From: Bacillus sp. AFS029637
GTDB taxonomy: Bacteria; Bacillota; Bacilli; Bacillales; Bacillaceae_G
DNA: 64,000 nt
Assembly: GCF_002584985.1 (NCBI RefSeq)
Contig: NZ_NUPZ01000013.1
Coordinates: 40,971-104,970 of the forward strand
Reading direction: 5' to 3'
A program made the position numbers and the translations under genes. The notes beneath the pieces were generated by a model that was given only the letters and a program-made list of their open reading frames with translations, searched no databases and was not told where the DNA came from. Each line of letters starts with the position of its first letter. The first letter of the stretch is position 1. Below, piece by piece: positions 25,333 through 36,297 of the stretch.

Positions 25333-27624
25333 TTATCGATTCATCTGCGCATCATTTAATAGCACAATTATTCCACTTAACATTTCTTCTGTAAAAGCAC
25401 CTGCGCTAAAGTTCACTAACGCTCGTAACGGCATGTAGTTTAGCATAGCACCCATCATTTCAGAAGTATCACTATCCCCTTCAGCCATACTACCAAACGG
25501 GCTGTCTTTTAATGCCTTTTCTATAAGCTCTTTTGCAATTGGTGCTAAAACTTGGTCCGCAAATATGTCCCCTAGTAAAGTATTACGATGTACTGATTTT
25601 CGAATTATAGTCGTTGATTGAACATATATGCTATCATGTAAAATTATCTCTCTTGAAGACTTTCCTACTAAAATTTCGAATTCACCTGTTTCAACATGCC
25701 AATCTTTCAATTCAACATTATAATAAGCAAATGATCTTTTATTTAAGGTAAAGTTAACCGTTTTTTCTTCTCCCGGCTGCAATTCCACTTTTTCAAATCC
25801 TTTTAGTTCTTTTTCAGGACGAATCATTGTGCTTTCAACATCTTTTATATAAAGCTGAACAATTTCTTTACCTGCTGTACTACCAATATTTTTCACGTTT
25901 ACACTTACAGAAACAGTCTCTATATCCTTTATTTCTTTCTTATTAATTGAAAGATTACTATACTCAAAGTTTGTATAGCTTAACCCAAAACCAAATGGGA
26001 ACAATGGTTCAATATTTTTCGTATCGTAATAACGGTATCCTACGAACACGCCTTCTTTGTATTCCACTTTGTCACCTTCACCAGGGAAGTTTAAGTAAGA
26101 AGGGTTATCGCTTAAAACTTTCGGGAATGTTTCCGCTAATTTTCCGCTTGGATTCGCATCACCAAATAATAAATCAGCAATCGCTCCGCCTAATGCTTGA
26201 CCACCTAAATAGCCTTCAAGTATTCCTTTTACTTTACCTATCCAAGGCATTTCAATTGGTGCACCGTTACTTAAAACTACAACGATATTACTTTGAACTT
26301 CAGCAATAGCCTCAATTAATTGCACGTGATTTTCTGGCATCTGTAAATGTTTTCGATCAAAACCTTCAGATTCATAACGATCTGGAAGTCCAACGAAAAG
26401 GACCGCTGTATCTGCTCGCTCTGCTATTTTTTTCGCTTCATTAACCATGATTTCATTTACATCATCACTGGCAATATCATAACCTTGTGCAAACAATATG
26501 TTCGTTTTTTCACCTGATACCGTTTCAATTTCTTCGAGAATACTTTCAAGCTTTGTTGGATTAATATGAGAGCTTCCACCTCCTTGATAACGTGGTTGTT
26601 TTGCAAATCCTCCAATTATCGCTACCGCTCCCTCTTTTTTCAATGGAAGGATGGAATCTTCATTTTTTAACATAACCATACTTTCACTTGCAACTTCTCT
26701 TGCAAGCTGATGATGCTCGTCCTTACTATACATAGCGTTTTCTAATTGGTTATCAGCGGCTTTAAAAATAATGTAAAGAAGGCGCTCAACTGCTTGATCA
26801 AGCTTTTCTACACATAGCTCACCACAATTAATTGCTTCAATAATTTTCTTCTCACCAATTCCAAAGCTTGAAGGCATTTCTAACTCCAAACCGTTCGCTA
26901 AACTTGCGACACGCTCATTTACTGCGCCCCAATCAGATACGACAAAGCCCTCAAATCCCCATTCATCTTTTAAAATATCATTTAACAGATAGTTATTTTC
27001 CGAAGCATATTCACCATTTACTTTGTTGTAAGCACACATTACTGTCCAAGGCTGTGCTTCCTTAATAACATCTTCAAAACTAGCAAGATAGATTTCACGC
27101 AATGTTCTTTCATCAACAATTGCATCTACAGACATTCTGCGATGCTCTTGATTATTAGCAGCGAAATGTTTTAATGATGTTCCAATTCCTTGGCTTTGTA
27201 CGCCTTTAACATGATTTACAGCCATTTGTGATGATAAATACGGATCCTCTGAAAAATATTCAAAGTTTCTTCCGCATAGCGGCGAACGTTTAATATTTGC
27301 ACCTGGTCCAAGGAGAACACCTACATTTTCCGCCTGACATTCTTCTCCTAGCGCAACTCCTACTTCATTTATTAAGTCTTTATTCCATGTACTCGCTAAT
27401 CCTACTGCTGATGGGAAACAAGTCGATGGAATACTATTATAAATCCCTAAGTGATCTGCTCCTTCTGCCTGTTTTCTAAGCCCATGTGGCCCATCAGTTA
27501 CCATAATAGAAGGAATTCCTAATCGCTCAATCCCCTTTGTATTCCAAAAGTCTAATCCAGAACATAGGCTTGCCTTTTCTTCTAATGTCATTTGTGAAAT
27601 GATTTTCTTAATATCCCTTTTCAT
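25333..27624 (-). CDS. Glycoside hydrolase family 3 beta-glucosidase-like enzyme
   Basis: This 763-residue protein lacks a signal peptide, so it is cytoplasmic and acts on imported oligosaccharides or glycosides. The (beta/alpha)8 domain has [36 protein letters not shown] (151-163) and the nucleophile Asp231 in [11 protein letters not shown]. The second domain, with [11 protein letters not shown] and [12 protein letters not shown], supplies the acid/base. A fibronectin-III-like domain ([20 protein letters not shown]) follows. About 60 further C-terminal residues are unusual. The start follows AGGAGGGCTACC. A cre-like site lies upstream and a divergent AraC gene beside it. Confidence 0.9.
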   Translation of the reverse strand: MKRDIKKIISQMTLEEKASLCSGLDFWNTKGIERLGIPSIMVTDGPHGLRKQAEGADHLGIYNSIPSTCFPSAVGLASTWNKDLINEVGVALGEECQAENVGVLLGPGANIKRSPLCGRNFEYFSEDPYLSSQMAVNHVKGVQSQGIGTSLKHFAANNQEHRRMSVDAIVDERTLREIYLASFEDVIKEAQPWTVMCAYNKVNGEYASENNYLLNDILKDEWGFEGFVVSDWGAVNERVASLANGLELEMPSSFGIGEKKIIEAINCGELCVEKLDQAVERLLYIIFKAADNQLENAMYSKDEHHQLAREVASESMVMLKNEDSILPLKKEGAVAIIGGFAKQPRYQGGGSSHINPTKLESILEEIETVSGEKTNILFAQGYDIASDDVNEIMVNEAKKIAERADTAVLFVGLPDRYESEGFDRKHLQMPENHVQLIEAIAEVQSNIVVVLSNGAPIEMPWIGKVKGILEGYLGGQALGGAIADLLFGDANPSGKLAETFPKVLSDNPSYLNFPGEGDKVEYKEGVFVGYRYYDTKNIEPLFPFGFGLSYTNFEYSNLSINKKEIKDIETVSVSVNVKNIGSTAGKEIVQLYIKDVESTMIRPEKELKGFEKVELQPGEEKTVNFTLNKRSFAYYNVELKDWHVETGEFEILVGKSSREIILHDSIYVQSTTIIRKSVHRNTLLGDIFADQVLAPIAKELIEKALKDSPFGSMAEGDSDTSEMMGAMLNYMPLRALVNFSAGAFTEEMLSGIIVLLNDAQMNR

Positions 27625-27646
27625 GGTAGCCCTCCTAAAAATAATG

Positions 27647-27662
27647 AAGTAAACGCTTTCTT
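27647..27662 (-). promoter_or_regulatory. cre-like site upstream of the GH3 gene
   Basis: AAGTAAACGCTTTCTT is a near-palindrome around the central CG and fits the CcpA consensus core with two edge mismatches. It lies about 25 bp before the GH3 start. Confidence 0.5.
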
Positions 27663-27759
27663 AAAGTTATTATAGTTATTATTTTTTATATATTATGGTA
27701 TATTTTTTAGAATACTTGTAAAAAATTTAGTTAATTTTTAAAGGATAGAGGTTAAAATA

Positions 27760-28995
27760 ATGAATTGCTCCAAACTAGAGGATTTATATTATATTTGTAA
27801 ACTAGTCTTTGACATACATAAAACACCTATCTATTTTCTTAATAACAAAGGAGATTTAGTATTTGAAATCTCGTCCAATATTCAGCATAACCCTATGTAT
27901 TCTTCAAAAGAGGCGATACTTAATGAACTATTTAAGGACCAGCCTCCCTATACTTTTCCATCACTAGAAGAGACTGCCTTTCTCGAAAATTTTTTCGCAA
28001 TTAATCTGCGTTTGAACGACCAAATTAGTGGGAATATCATTGCTGGACCAGTCCTTTATTCCAGGCTAACAGAAACATCTATTAAAGGAATTGTTAATGA
28101 TCTTCAACTAAAAATAGATAAAGAAGAAATGATTCGATATTATCGTTCTCTACCTGTATTAAATAATTTGAGTTTTTTAAATATAAGTTTAGTACTTTAT
28201 TACATGCTGTATCAACAAAAATTAGATGTTGCTGATATTTTGCAAAAAAATATACTGTTAAAAAAGAATGATTTTGAAATTGAACAGCCTGATATACATA
28301 TTTCGGAACAACGACAAAGTACATTAACTCATATCGATCCACTAGCTGAGAGGAAAATATTTGAGTGTATAAAGCAAGGGAAAAAGGAGGATTTAATTAA
28401 AAATCTAAGGAGATTACCTGAATCAGGAGAGCTTGGCGTGTTATCAAAGACAAGTCACCTGCGAAGCCAAAAAAATTCTGCCATTGCAGCCATTACACTT
28501 GCAACTAGATCTGCTATAGAAGGAGGACTTTTCCCTGAAATCGCATATACTCTTAGTGATTTATTTATACAAAAACTTGAAGAAATACATAAAAATGAAG
28601 CTATTCCCCCTTTTTTGGAGAATGCTTTACTCGAGTTTGCAGAACGTGTCAAAAATGGTACAATGCAGCAACATTCAAAACCTATAAACGTATGTCAAAA
28701 TTATATATTCACTCATCTTTATGGTGATATTACACTAAATATCCTTGCAGAAATAGTCACATTAAACCCCAGTTATCTATCTTCCCTTTTCAAAAAAGAA
28801 GTTGGAATTTCTTTAAATGACTATATTCAGCGCGCTAAAGTGGATGAGTCAAAAAAGTTAATGACTTATACGAGACATTCTATATCCGAAATTTCTACAT
28901 TACTAAATTTTCACGACCAAAGTCATTTTACAAAGGTCTTTAAAAAACATACTGGTATTTCACCTAAACAATTTAAAACTGGATTCAGGTATTAG
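27760..28995 (+). CDS. AraC-family transcriptional regulator
   Basis: This 411-residue regulator has a C-terminal AraC DNA-binding domain (about residues 310-410) with two helix-turn-helices: DITLNILAEIVTLNPSYLSS and HSISEISTLLNFHDQSHFTK, ending in KKHTGISPKQFK. The N-terminal 300 residues resemble those of YSIRK/YesN-type AraC regulators, with no receiver domain. The divergent GH3 gene is the obvious target, perhaps responding to a glucoside. The start follows AGAGG eight bases upstream. Confidence 0.85.
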   Translation: MNCSKLEDLYYICKLVFDIHKTPIYFLNNKGDLVFEISSNIQHNPMYSSKEAILNELFKDQPPYTFPSLEETAFLENFFAINLRLNDQISGNIIAGPVLYSRLTETSIKGIVNDLQLKIDKEEMIRYYRSLPVLNNLSFLNISLVLYYMLYQQKLDVADILQKNILLKKNDFEIEQPDIHISEQRQSTLTHIDPLAERKIFECIKQGKKEDLIKNLRRLPESGELGVLSKTSHLRSQKNSAIAAITLATRSAIEGGLFPEIAYTLSDLFIQKLEEIHKNEAIPPFLENALLEFAERVKNGTMQQHSKPINVCQNYIFTHLYGDITLNILAEIVTLNPSYLSSLFKKEVGISLNDYIQRAKVDESKKLMTYTRHSISEISTLLNFHDQSHFTKVFKKHTGISPKQFKTGFRY

Positions 28996-29132
28996 TTGTC
29001 CTTCATTCCGCCAATAGATTTATTTTGTTGCTCTACATTACTAACTAAATATACTTTATAGAGCGAATAAACATTAATTTTTAGTACATTAATTGAAATA
29101 AATTGATCCCAAGCATAATTTACATTCTTCAT
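28992..29132 (-). CDS. Possible small protein, 46 aa
   Basis: This frame is open antisense to the gap between the AraC and nucleoside transporter genes and overlaps the AraC stop by four bases. It reads as a plausible small protein (NVNYAWDQFISINVLKINVY) and is open upstream of the ATG as well. There is no clear ribosome binding site. It may be a remnant or chance coding. Confidence 0.25.
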   Translation of the reverse strand: MKNVNYAWDQFISINVLKINVYSLYKVYLVSNVEQQNKSIGGMKDN

Positions 29133-29165
29133 AACTTCTGATAACAATCCAAATTTGGAAGAATA

Positions 29166-29196
29166 GAGGCTTTTTTATATACAAATAATAAGCCTC
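29166..29196 (+). promoter_or_regulatory. Hairpin just before the nucleoside transporter start
   Basis: GAGGCTT / AAGCCTC, with an AT-rich loop, ends two bases before the AGGAG ribosome binding site of the transporter gene. It could act in RNA stability or translation control. Confidence 0.35.
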
Positions 29197-29210
29197 AAGG
29201 AGTTGTTGAC

Positions 29211-30404
29211 ATGCATTTTATATTAAATATGTTAGGGATTTTCGTTGTCATATTAATCGTTTTCCTATGTTCGCCTAATAAAAAGCAAATAAAATGGAGA
29301 CCAATCGTTATTCTAATCATATTGGAGCTTTTTATTACGTGGTTTATGTTAGGCACGAAGCTCGGCAGTATTATCATTAATAAAATCGCTTCATTTTTCA
29401 GTTGGCTACTAGCATGTGCGAATGAAGGTATTCGTTTTGCGTTTCCTTCAGCTATGGACAGTCCACACATTGATTTCTTCTTTAGCGCATTACTTCCTAT
29501 CATTTTCGTTATTACTTTTTTCGATATTCTTTCGTATTTCGGAATCTTGACTTGGATTATTGATAAAGTAGGTGCAGTTATTTCAAAGATTTCTCGTTTA
29601 CCAAAGTTAGAAAGCTTCTTTTCGATTCAAATGATGTTTTTAGGAAATACAGAAGCACTTGCCGTTGTTCGTGATCAACTATCTGTGTTAAAAGAAAATC
29701 GTTTGTTGACTTTCGGAATTATGAGTATGAGCAGCGTTAGCGGATCCATTCTTGGCGCTTATTTATCAATGGTTCCCGCAACATATATTTTTAGCGCCAT
29801 TCCTTTAAACTGTATTAACGCATTAATTTTAGCTAATGTTTTAAATCCTGTAGAAGTTACGAAAGAAGAAGATGTTGTTTATAAACCTTCAAAAAGTGAA
29901 AAAAAAGATTTCTTTTCTACTATTTCAAACAGTATGTTAGTTGGGATGAATATGGTTATCGTTATTTTAGCCATGGTAATTGGATATGTAGCTTTAACAG
30001 CATGTTTAAATGGAATTTTAGGATTTTTTGTAACAGGTTTAACAATTCAAAAAATCTTCTCGATTATCTTTAGTCCTTTCGCTTTTTTACTCGGTTTATC
30101 AGGTAGTGATGCGATGTATGTAGCTGAATTAATGGGGATCAAAATAACAACAAATGAATTTGTTGCAATGATGGATTTAAAATCAAACTTAAAGTCTTTA
30201 CAACCACATACAGTTGCGGTTGCAACAACATTTCTAGCCTCTTTTGCTAACTTTAGTACAGTAGGAATGATTTATGGAACTTACAATTCATTATTTGGCG
30301 GCGAAAAATCATCAGTCATCGGGAAAAATGTTTGGAAGCTTCTTGTGAGCGGAATGGCAGTTTCCCTATTAAGCGCTATGCTCGTTGGGCTATTTATATG
30401 GTAA
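29211..30404 (+). CDS. Concentrative nucleoside transporter (NupC/CNT family)
   Basis: This 397-residue membrane protein of the CNT family imports nucleosides with a cation. Signatures are FSIQMMFLGNTEALAVVRDQ, GIMSMSSVSGSILGAYLSMV and FLLGLSGSDAMYVAELMG, with eight or more hydrophobic segments and the usual length. Bacillus carries several paralogues (nupC, nupG, yutK-like); which one this is cannot be decided. The start follows AAGGAG eight bases upstream. It is monocistronic, with a bidirectional terminator. Confidence 0.88.
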   Translation: MHFILNMLGIFVVILIVFLCSPNKKQIKWRPIVILIILELFITWFMLGTKLGSIIINKIASFFSWLLACANEGIRFAFPSAMDSPHIDFFFSALLPIIFVITFFDILSYFGILTWIIDKVGAVISKISRLPKLESFFSIQMMFLGNTEALAVVRDQLSVLKENRLLTFGIMSMSSVSGSILGAYLSMVPATYIFSAIPLNCINALILANVLNPVEVTKEEDVVYKPSKSEKKDFFSTISNSMLVGMNMVIVILAMVIGYVALTACLNGILGFFVTGLTIQKIFSIIFSPFAFLLGLSGSDAMYVAELMGIKITTNEFVAMMDLKSNLKSLQPHTVAVATTFLASFANFSTVGMIYGTYNSLFGGEKSSVIGKNVWKLLVSGMAVSLLSAMLVGLFIW

Positions 30405-30415
30405 ATAATTTTTAA

Positions 30416-30452
30416 AATAAAAGACACCCAAGCCAATTGAGTGTCTTTTATT
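30416..30452. terminator. Bidirectional terminator
   Basis: AATAAAAGACAC / GTGTCTTTTATT lies between the nucleoside transporter gene and proA. Confidence 0.85.
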
Positions 30453-30453
30453 A

Positions 30454-31701
30454 TTATTTTCGAATTTGCCCATTTCCACGAATCACATATTTTGTAGAAG
30501 TTAATGCAGGAAGCCCCATCGGTCCCCTTACGTGTAGCTTTTGTGTACTAATGCCAATTTCTGCTCCGAATCCGAATTCAGACCCATCTGTAAAACGAGT
30601 TGATGCATTATGATACAGTGCCGCCGCATCTACAGATGTGAAAAATTTGCTGATATTTTCCTCGTTCTCTGTAATAATCGCTTCAGAATGCATCGATCCA
30701 TACGTATTGATGTGATGAATCGCCTCTTCAACAGAGGAAACAACTTTCACCGCTAGTGTGAGAGATAAAAACTCTGTTTCCCAGTCTTCTTCTGTAGCAA
30801 GTATGATAGAAGAATCAATTGCTAATGCTTTGTTATCCCCTCGTAGCTCCACGCATCTTTCTTTTAATGAAGAAAACAGCTCGCTTCCAAATTGCTGCGC
30901 CCACTTCTCATGAAGTATAATCGTTTCAATTGCATTACATACAGATGGACGCTGCGTTTTTGCGTTTACTATTATATCAAATGCCATTTGTTTATCCGCT
31001 GTTTCATCAATGAAAATATGACAATTTCCCGCACCTGTTTCAAGTACTGGAACAGACGCTTCTCTCACAACAGTATCTATTAACTGCTTGCCACCTCTTG
31101 GGATAAGAACATCCAAATACTCATTTAATGTAAATAACTGCTTCGCGCTATCTCGCATTGTATCTTCTATAAGCTGTACGCTTTCTTGAGGCAAGCTCGT
31201 TTGTTTGAGTGCTCGGTGAATAACAGCAACGATGGCTTTGTTAGAATGAATAGCAGAAGAACTACCACGTAGTATTACTGCGTTTCCTGTTTTCAAACAA
31301 ATTGTAGCAGCATCCACAGTTACATTCGGTCTTGCCTCGTAAATCATCCCGACAACACCAAGTGGTACGCGCATCTCCTGAATAGATAATCCATTTGGCC
31401 TTTCCCATGCACTTACACATTCTCCTACAGGATCACGTAATTCAATTAGCTGCTTAATTCCCTCTGTCATATCAACAATACGCTGTTCATTTAGCATAAG
31501 GCGATCAAGGAGAGAGTCAGAAAATCCTTTTGCCTTCCCTTCTTCAATATCCCGTTTGTTTTCCTCTAAAATATAAGCTGTTTCTGCAATTAACTGATCA
31601 GCAACCATAGCGAGTGCTTCATTTTTTTGATCTGTAGATTTAAGCACAAGTTCTCTAGCAATTTCTTTCGCTCTCTTCCCTTTTGCCAACACTTCATTCA
31701 T
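30454..31701 (-). CDS. proA: Gamma-glutamyl phosphate reductase ProA
   Basis: This 415-residue NADPH-dependent enzyme reduces gamma-glutamyl phosphate to glutamate-5-semialdehyde, the second step of proline synthesis. The aldehyde-dehydrogenase fold has the catalytic Cys in [15 protein letters not shown] (about residue 255) and family signatures [20 protein letters not shown] and [10 protein letters not shown]. The length is standard. The start follows GAGGAGGAAACAAAA. It is 40 bp behind proB in one T-box-controlled operon. Confidence 0.95.
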   Translation of the reverse strand: MNEVLAKGKRAKEIARELVLKSTDQKNEALAMVADQLIAETAYILEENKRDIEEGKAKGFSDSLLDRLMLNEQRIVDMTEGIKQLIELRDPVGECVSAWERPNGLSIQEMRVPLGVVGMIYEARPNVTVDAATICLKTGNAVILRGSSSAIHSNKAIVAVIHRALKQTSLPQESVQLIEDTMRDSAKQLFTLNEYLDVLIPRGGKQLIDTVVREASVPVLETGAGNCHIFIDETADKQMAFDIIVNAKTQRPSVCNAIETIILHEKWAQQFGSELFSSLKERCVELRGDNKALAIDSSIILATEEDWETEFLSLTLAVKVVSSVEEAIHHINTYGSMHSEAIITENEENISKFFTSVDAAALYHNASTRFTDGSEFGFGAEIGISTQKLHVRGPMGLPALTSTKYVIRGNGQIRK

Positions 31702-31741
31702 TTTTGTTTCCTCCTCTTTAAGTTCAAATTAATCTCTAATC

Positions 31742-32845
31742 TTAAAATGAAACCCAATGGTCCCTATGGATGACTTCATAACTATGCCTTTCGCCTCTCG
31801 CTTGAATATCTTGGCTTTGCATACCTTTTACATCTCTTAGTTCCTCTGCGCTATATGTGCATTGTCCTTTTCCAATCACGCGCCCTTGTTGCGTCATTAC
31901 TTCTACGACTTCTCCCACTTGGAAAAATCCTGAGACATTTGTTACACCAGCTGGAAGTAAACTCTTTCCGTGCTGAATGATAGCTGTAGCTGCTCCGGCG
32001 TCTATTTCAATTTGTCCGCTCACAACCGAATGCAAAGCAATCCATTGCTTATTCATCTTCATTTCTTTTTGAGGAGCATTTCCGACATACGTTCCATCAC
32101 CTTTGCCCTTCAAAACATCTACAAACTTCTCTTGTCCACGTCCAGTTCCGATAAATACACTCACACCAAGAGATAGTGCCGTTTTTGCCGCATCAATTTT
32201 TGATTTCATACCGCCAGTCCCAAGTTTTGATCCGGCATCTCCTGCAAGAGAAGCGATTTCTTCCGTAACTTCTGGAAGGAAATAATATTTCTTCGCATCT
32301 TCATGTTTCTGAGGATTTTTGTCATATAAACCGTTCACATCCGTAAAAATCATAAGCATATCCGCTGACACAAGTCCGCTTACTAAAGCTGACAGCATAT
32401 CATTATCCCCGAACGTTAGCTCCTCTAAAGAAATAGAATCATTTTCATTGATGATAGGAAGCGCAGAACGGTTTAGTAACTCTCCTAAAGTAGCGTAAGC
32501 GTTACTATATTGTTCTTTTCTAGAAAAATCACTTCTCGTCAGCAATAGTTGAGCAGTAACGATACCATATTTACGGAATTCCTCCGTGTACGCCTGCATT
32601 AATAAACTTTGTCCGACAGCTGCTGCAGCCTGTTTCCCTTTAATTGTTACAGGTCTACTAGGATAGCCTAGAGCAGAAAAACCTGCAGCGACGGCCCCAG
32701 ATGTAATTAACAAAACTTCATGCCCTTCTTCTTTCAATCGAGCCAATGCGGCAACGTGATCTGAAAGCTGTTCTTTAGAAATTCCTCCATGACTATCTGC
32801 CAAGGAACTGCTCCCAATCTTTACAACAATTCGTTGTTTTTTCAT
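31742..32845 (-). CDS. proB: Glutamate 5-kinase ProB
   Basis: This 367-residue enzyme phosphorylates glutamate, the first and feedback-controlled step of proline synthesis. An amino acid kinase domain ([45 protein letters not shown]) is followed by a PUA domain (about residues 275-365; [15 protein letters not shown]). The start at 32845 follows GGGGGATACAAAA; an ATG 27 bases upstream has no site. The T-box leader upstream controls proB and proA. Confidence 0.95.
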   Translation of the reverse strand: MKKQRIVVKIGSSSLADSHGGISKEQLSDHVAALARLKEEGHEVLLITSGAVAAGFSALGYPSRPVTIKGKQAAAAVGQSLLMQAYTEEFRKYGIVTAQLLLTRSDFSRKEQYSNAYATLGELLNRSALPIINENDSISLEELTFGDNDMLSALVSGLVSADMLMIFTDVNGLYDKNPQKHEDAKKYYFLPEVTEEIASLAGDAGSKLGTGGMKSKIDAAKTALSLGVSVFIGTGRGQEKFVDVLKGKGDGTYVGNAPQKEMKMNKQWIALHSVVSGQIEIDAGAATAIIQHGKSLLPAGVTNVSGFFQVGEVVEVMTQQGRVIGKGQCTYSAEELRDVKGMQSQDIQARGERHSYEVIHRDHWVSF

Positions 32846-32955
32846 TTTTGTATCCCCCAAGTCTAAAATCAAAGTTTTTTATACATTACACTTTTATTTA
32901 TACAGTTTGCAGCTATGTCTATCCTCTTCCATGCTGCACCTATCGTATGAAAGGG

Positions 32956-33210
32956 CAAAATAAAAATGACCGCTTCGCCCTTAATAAAATAAAAAGGACG
33001 AAACGGTCATTGTTCCGCGGTACCACCTTAATTGATATACATAGATATCCACTTGGCGCCTATAACGCAGGCGAACGCCTAAACTTTCATTTAAGACTCA
33101 GGGATAGGTTCGATACATTCTATACGAGGAATCTTTCAGCCGGTGAATTCCACTCTCTTTCGCAAGAAGACATATGTACTATTTCCCTTCAACGATTTTC
33201 GGTTTAATTT
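32956..33210 (-). ncRNA. Proline T-box leader of proBA
   Basis: On the minus strand the T-box core TGGTACCGCGGAACA (33011-33025) lies in the antiterminator. The competing terminator is formed by ATGACCGTTTCGTCC and GGGCGAAGCGGTCAT, then TTTTTATTTT (down to 32957). Upstream, stem I has AGAGAGTGG and GATTCCTC-type elements. The likely specifier codon is CCT (33106-33108), read as proline in CGAACCTATC. Uncharged tRNA-Pro would prevent termination and raise proBA expression. Confidence 0.92.
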
Positions 33211-33216
33211 TTTTAT

Positions 33217-33246
33217 ATTATGCGATATAGTTCGATTTGGTGTCAA
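33217..33246 (-). promoter_or_regulatory. SigmaA promoter of the T-box/proBA transcript
   Basis: TTGACA (33241-33246) and CATAAT (33217-33222) are 18 bases apart, just upstream of the T-box stem I. Confidence 0.65.
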
Positions 33247-33540
33247 GAGGTATTTTAAAAATAACTAGAGCGACAAGTTACTTGTATGAAATTATTGCCC
33301 TACTGAATGAAAATACAAATTGATATAAGTTTAACTCAGATTCATAAATATAATACCTGAAATTATAGTGTATATATTTGCATAATATCGAATATAATTG
33401 TTTTTTATTTTTTGGTGTTGCAAAAAGGAATATATTCTCTTAGAATGTTTCTTTATATTGCACAGAGATGTTATTATTATTCTAAAATAACAATTTCAAA
33501 ATGATATAATTTATTATAAAAGGAGAAAAATTGAATTATT

Positions 33541-34359
33541 ATGGATAAACAAATTGGATTCATCGGATGCGGAAATATGGGGATGGCTATCATCGGCGGG
33601 ATGCTAAACAAAAATATAGTGTCTTCAAATAAAATCATTTGTTCAGATTTAAACACTACGAATTTAAAAAATGCTAGTGAAAAGTACGGACTAACTACAA
33701 CTACTGATAACAATGAAGTAGCTAGAAATGCTGATATTTTGATTTTATCAATCAAACCTGACCTTTACTCATTAGTAATTAACGAAGTGAAAGAGCAAAT
33801 AAAAGACGATGCTATAGTCGTAACGATTGCTGCCGGAAAAAGCATAAAAAGTACTGAGGATGCCTTTGGTAAAAAGGTAAAGGTTATACGAGTCATGCCT
33901 AATACACCTGCTCTTGTTGGTGAAGGAATGTCTGCGTTATGTCCTAATGAAATGGTGACAGAAAAAGATTTAGAAGATGTACTAAACATTTTTAATAGTT
34001 TTGGTCAAACAGAAATCGTAAGCGAAAAATTAATGGATGTTGTAACATCTGTAAGTGGTTCTTCACCAGCATATGTATATATGATTATCGAAGCGATGGC
34101 AGATGCTGCTGTGCTAGATGGTATGCCAAGAAATCAAGCATATAAATTCGCTGCTCAAGCTGTGTTAGGCTCTGCAAAAATGGTACTGGAAACAGGTATA
34201 CATCCAGGTGAATTGAAAGATATGGTTTGTTCTCCAGGCGGAACAACGATAGAAGCTGTAGCAGTATTAGAGGAAAAAGGTTTACGAACAGCCATCATTT
34301 CAGCTATGCAGCGTTGTACACAAAAGTCTGTTGAACTATCTAATCAAACTAAAAAATAA
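33541..34359 (+). CDS. proI: Pyrroline-5-carboxylate reductase
   Basis: This 272-residue enzyme makes proline from pyrroline-5-carboxylate with NAD(P)H, the last step of the pathway begun by ProB and ProA. The Rossmann motif GCGNMG is at residues 9-14. VIRVMPNTPALVGEGMSAL and the C-terminal SVSGSSPAYVYMIIEAMAD and VCSPGGTTIEAV are diagnostic. The AAAGGAG site lies unusually far (about 15 bases) from the ATG. ProI is the name for the Bacillus paralogue beside proBA; ProG/ProH are alternatives. It is divergent from proBA with no T-box of its own. Confidence 0.9.
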   Translation: MDKQIGFIGCGNMGMAIIGGMLNKNIVSSNKIICSDLNTTNLKNASEKYGLTTTTDNNEVARNADILILSIKPDLYSLVINEVKEQIKDDAIVVTIAAGKSIKSTEDAFGKKVKVIRVMPNTPALVGEGMSALCPNEMVTEKDLEDVLNIFNSFGQTEIVSEKLMDVVTSVSGSSPAYVYMIIEAMADAAVLDGMPRNQAYKFAAQAVLGSAKMVLETGIHPGELKDMVCSPGGTTIEAVAVLEEKGLRTAIISAMQRCTQKSVELSNQTKK

Positions 34360-34428
34360 AACGAATCTCAAATCTTTTTTGACTAAATACACATGTAGTT
34401 TACATACTCCCCGTTGTCACTAAAAGAT

Positions 34429-34477
34429 AAACGGACAAATTCATAAGTAATTGAGTTTGTCCGTTTTGTTTTTTGTT
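34429..34477 (+). terminator. Terminator of proI
   Basis: AAACGGACAAA / TTTGTCCGTTT is followed by TGTTTTTTG. Confidence 0.85.
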
Positions 34478-34581
34478 ATATTAAAATAATTCTATTTGTT
34501 TCTATTTAAATCTTATTCTGAGTTAAGAACTACACAACCGAATCTTACAGTTTCGATTCTTCTCTTCCTATACAGGCCTTA

Positions 34582-36222
34582 CTATGACTGTGTAATTTTA
34601 TTAGGAACAAGCAATTTTTCAATACATATCGGCAACATATCTAATAGTGTTTCAAATGCGTAATTCACGTCGAGACGTTCTGTCCATTGATGTGCATCTT
34701 TTCCTACTGGCCCCATATTTAATACTGGAACATCAAACTCTTCTAGTTCCTTTAGTGGAATCGAATAGCCTTTATCCCATAATGGCATATTGTCTACAAG
34801 AGAACTCATTGAATCTAATGGATACTGTAAACCCACATAGCTTAAATCTGAAATCCCGCCAAAATAATTTTGATTTTCAAATGTAATACTATGATTAGAT
34901 TGGGCATACTTTTCCATTTCTACAACTACCTCTTTAATTAAAGGATTGTTGCGTGAACTCACAGCTGGGTAGTACGGCGGTGCAAAGAATTGCACGATCA
35001 TCGGTGCCTTTTCTTTACATAAAATAGCTAATTTATCTACTAAATCAATCGTTACCGCACGGTCATCTTTATCTTCTCTATTTTTTATAATACTAGATTG
35101 AATTTCATCTATTTTCTCTTTCCCATGTTGTTCAATTGCATGCGCGATAAGCTCTTCATACGTTAATACATTTACTTTAAGATTAGGTGGTATGAATGGA
35201 TTATATTTAGAAAAGCGATATGCATGCTTCTCATACGACTCTTCGATTTTCTCTGCTACTTTCGTTACTTTTTGACGTAATAACGAAACTACGTCCGTCA
35301 TCGATTGTTCTAGTAAAAACAAGTTAAATAATGTGACTGCACGATGCGGAATTTGTACAGAATAATCCTCCTTTAAATCCCTTTGAAGCAAGTTAGTTGG
35401 CGGAGGACTCGCTTCTCCTTCTACAATATCACAAAGATCTGTGTTTAATTCTAATTCCGCGGTTAATAATGCAGCCATATAACTCCCATTTAATCCTGCA
35501 AAAGGTTCGCCTACATGTGTCTCTTTTCCGTAGCAAAGAAAACCAGGTAACACTTTACCAATAGAACCAGTATAAATATACTTATTTTGGTCACCAGGAT
35601 GTCGTGAAAACATAGGCTCTGAATTTAGGACTGTTTTATAATCTAAGTCATGTTCTCTTGCTAAATCTAATAATCTTGGAACAGCAGCCCTCATTCCTAC
35701 AGAGTTCACTTCTTCATCTGGAACAGCTAATAAAAGAACATTCCCATCAAATCTTCCTTCACAAGCTTGCTCAACCATCGCCATTTGTAATGCTAGGCCG
35801 CATTTCATATCCATTGTTCCTCTACCAAATAACCAATCTCCTTGTTCTATATCTTCACGTACATGATCTGGTAGCTCATCTTTATGAGCATAGAACATAG
35901 ACGTTAACTTTTTAGGGTTAAATGCATCTTCTTTCCACACACCGTAATCTTGTACATCTACAACGTCAAAATGACTAACAAGAATTACGGTGTTTTTCGT
36001 ACTATCACTTTTCTTTACTAGGGCTGTAACAAAATATCGTCCATCCCCCGTCGGATTTTTCTGCAAATGATGCGGATTTTCTTTGAAGTAATGTAAATCA
36101 GATAATTGTTCTACAACAAAGTCCGGCAATATAACTTCAGCTTCTGAACCTGTAATACTAGGAATTTCAACAAGATTACTTAATAATTGTACTAATTGTT
36201 CTTTTGATTGCCACTTTGACAT
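34582..36222 (-). CDS. rocB: RocB-like M20-family peptidase (arginine utilisation)
   Basis: This 546-residue protein is a long member of the M20 metallopeptidase family, as RocB is. The metal-binding segments are VILVSHFDVVDV (first His/Asp), GRGTMDMKCGLALQ (bridging Asp) and LLLAVPDEEVNSVGMRA (Glu pair). RocB belongs to the arginine/ornithine catabolic genes of Bacillus, but its exact reaction is not settled. The start at 36222 follows AGGGGG; the upstream ATG lacks one. It lies next to an IclR gene and a rocE-like permease. Confidence 0.88.
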   Translation of the reverse strand: MSKWQSKEQLVQLLSNLVEIPSITGSEAEVILPDFVVEQLSDLHYFKENPHHLQKNPTGDGRYFVTALVKKSDSTKNTVILVSHFDVVDVQDYGVWKEDAFNPKKLTSMFYAHKDELPDHVREDIEQGDWLFGRGTMDMKCGLALQMAMVEQACEGRFDGNVLLLAVPDEEVNSVGMRAAVPRLLDLAREHDLDYKTVLNSEPMFSRHPGDQNKYIYTGSIGKVLPGFLCYGKETHVGEPFAGLNGSYMAALLTAELELNTDLCDIVEGEASPPPTNLLQRDLKEDYSVQIPHRAVTLFNLFLLEQSMTDVVSLLRQKVTKVAEKIEESYEKHAYRFSKYNPFIPPNLKVNVLTYEELIAHAIEQHGKEKIDEIQSSIIKNREDKDDRAVTIDLVDKLAILCKEKAPMIVQFFAPPYYPAVSSRNNPLIKEVVVEMEKYAQSNHSITFENQNYFGGISDLSYVGLQYPLDSMSSLVDNMPLWDKGYSIPLKELEEFDVPVLNMGPVGKDAHQWTERLDVNYAFETLLDMLPICIEKLLVPNKITQS

Positions 36223-36297
36223 ATAAATCCCCCTATTTTTCCGCATTGTGAAAATAAATTCCAGTATATGAATAAAAAATGACGACAGCTATCAAAA

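Noticed and set aside
32848-33207. A 119-codon plus-strand frame opposite the proBA leader
   Set aside because: It runs antisense through the T-box RNA, whose conserved elements explain the sequence; no ribosome binding site.
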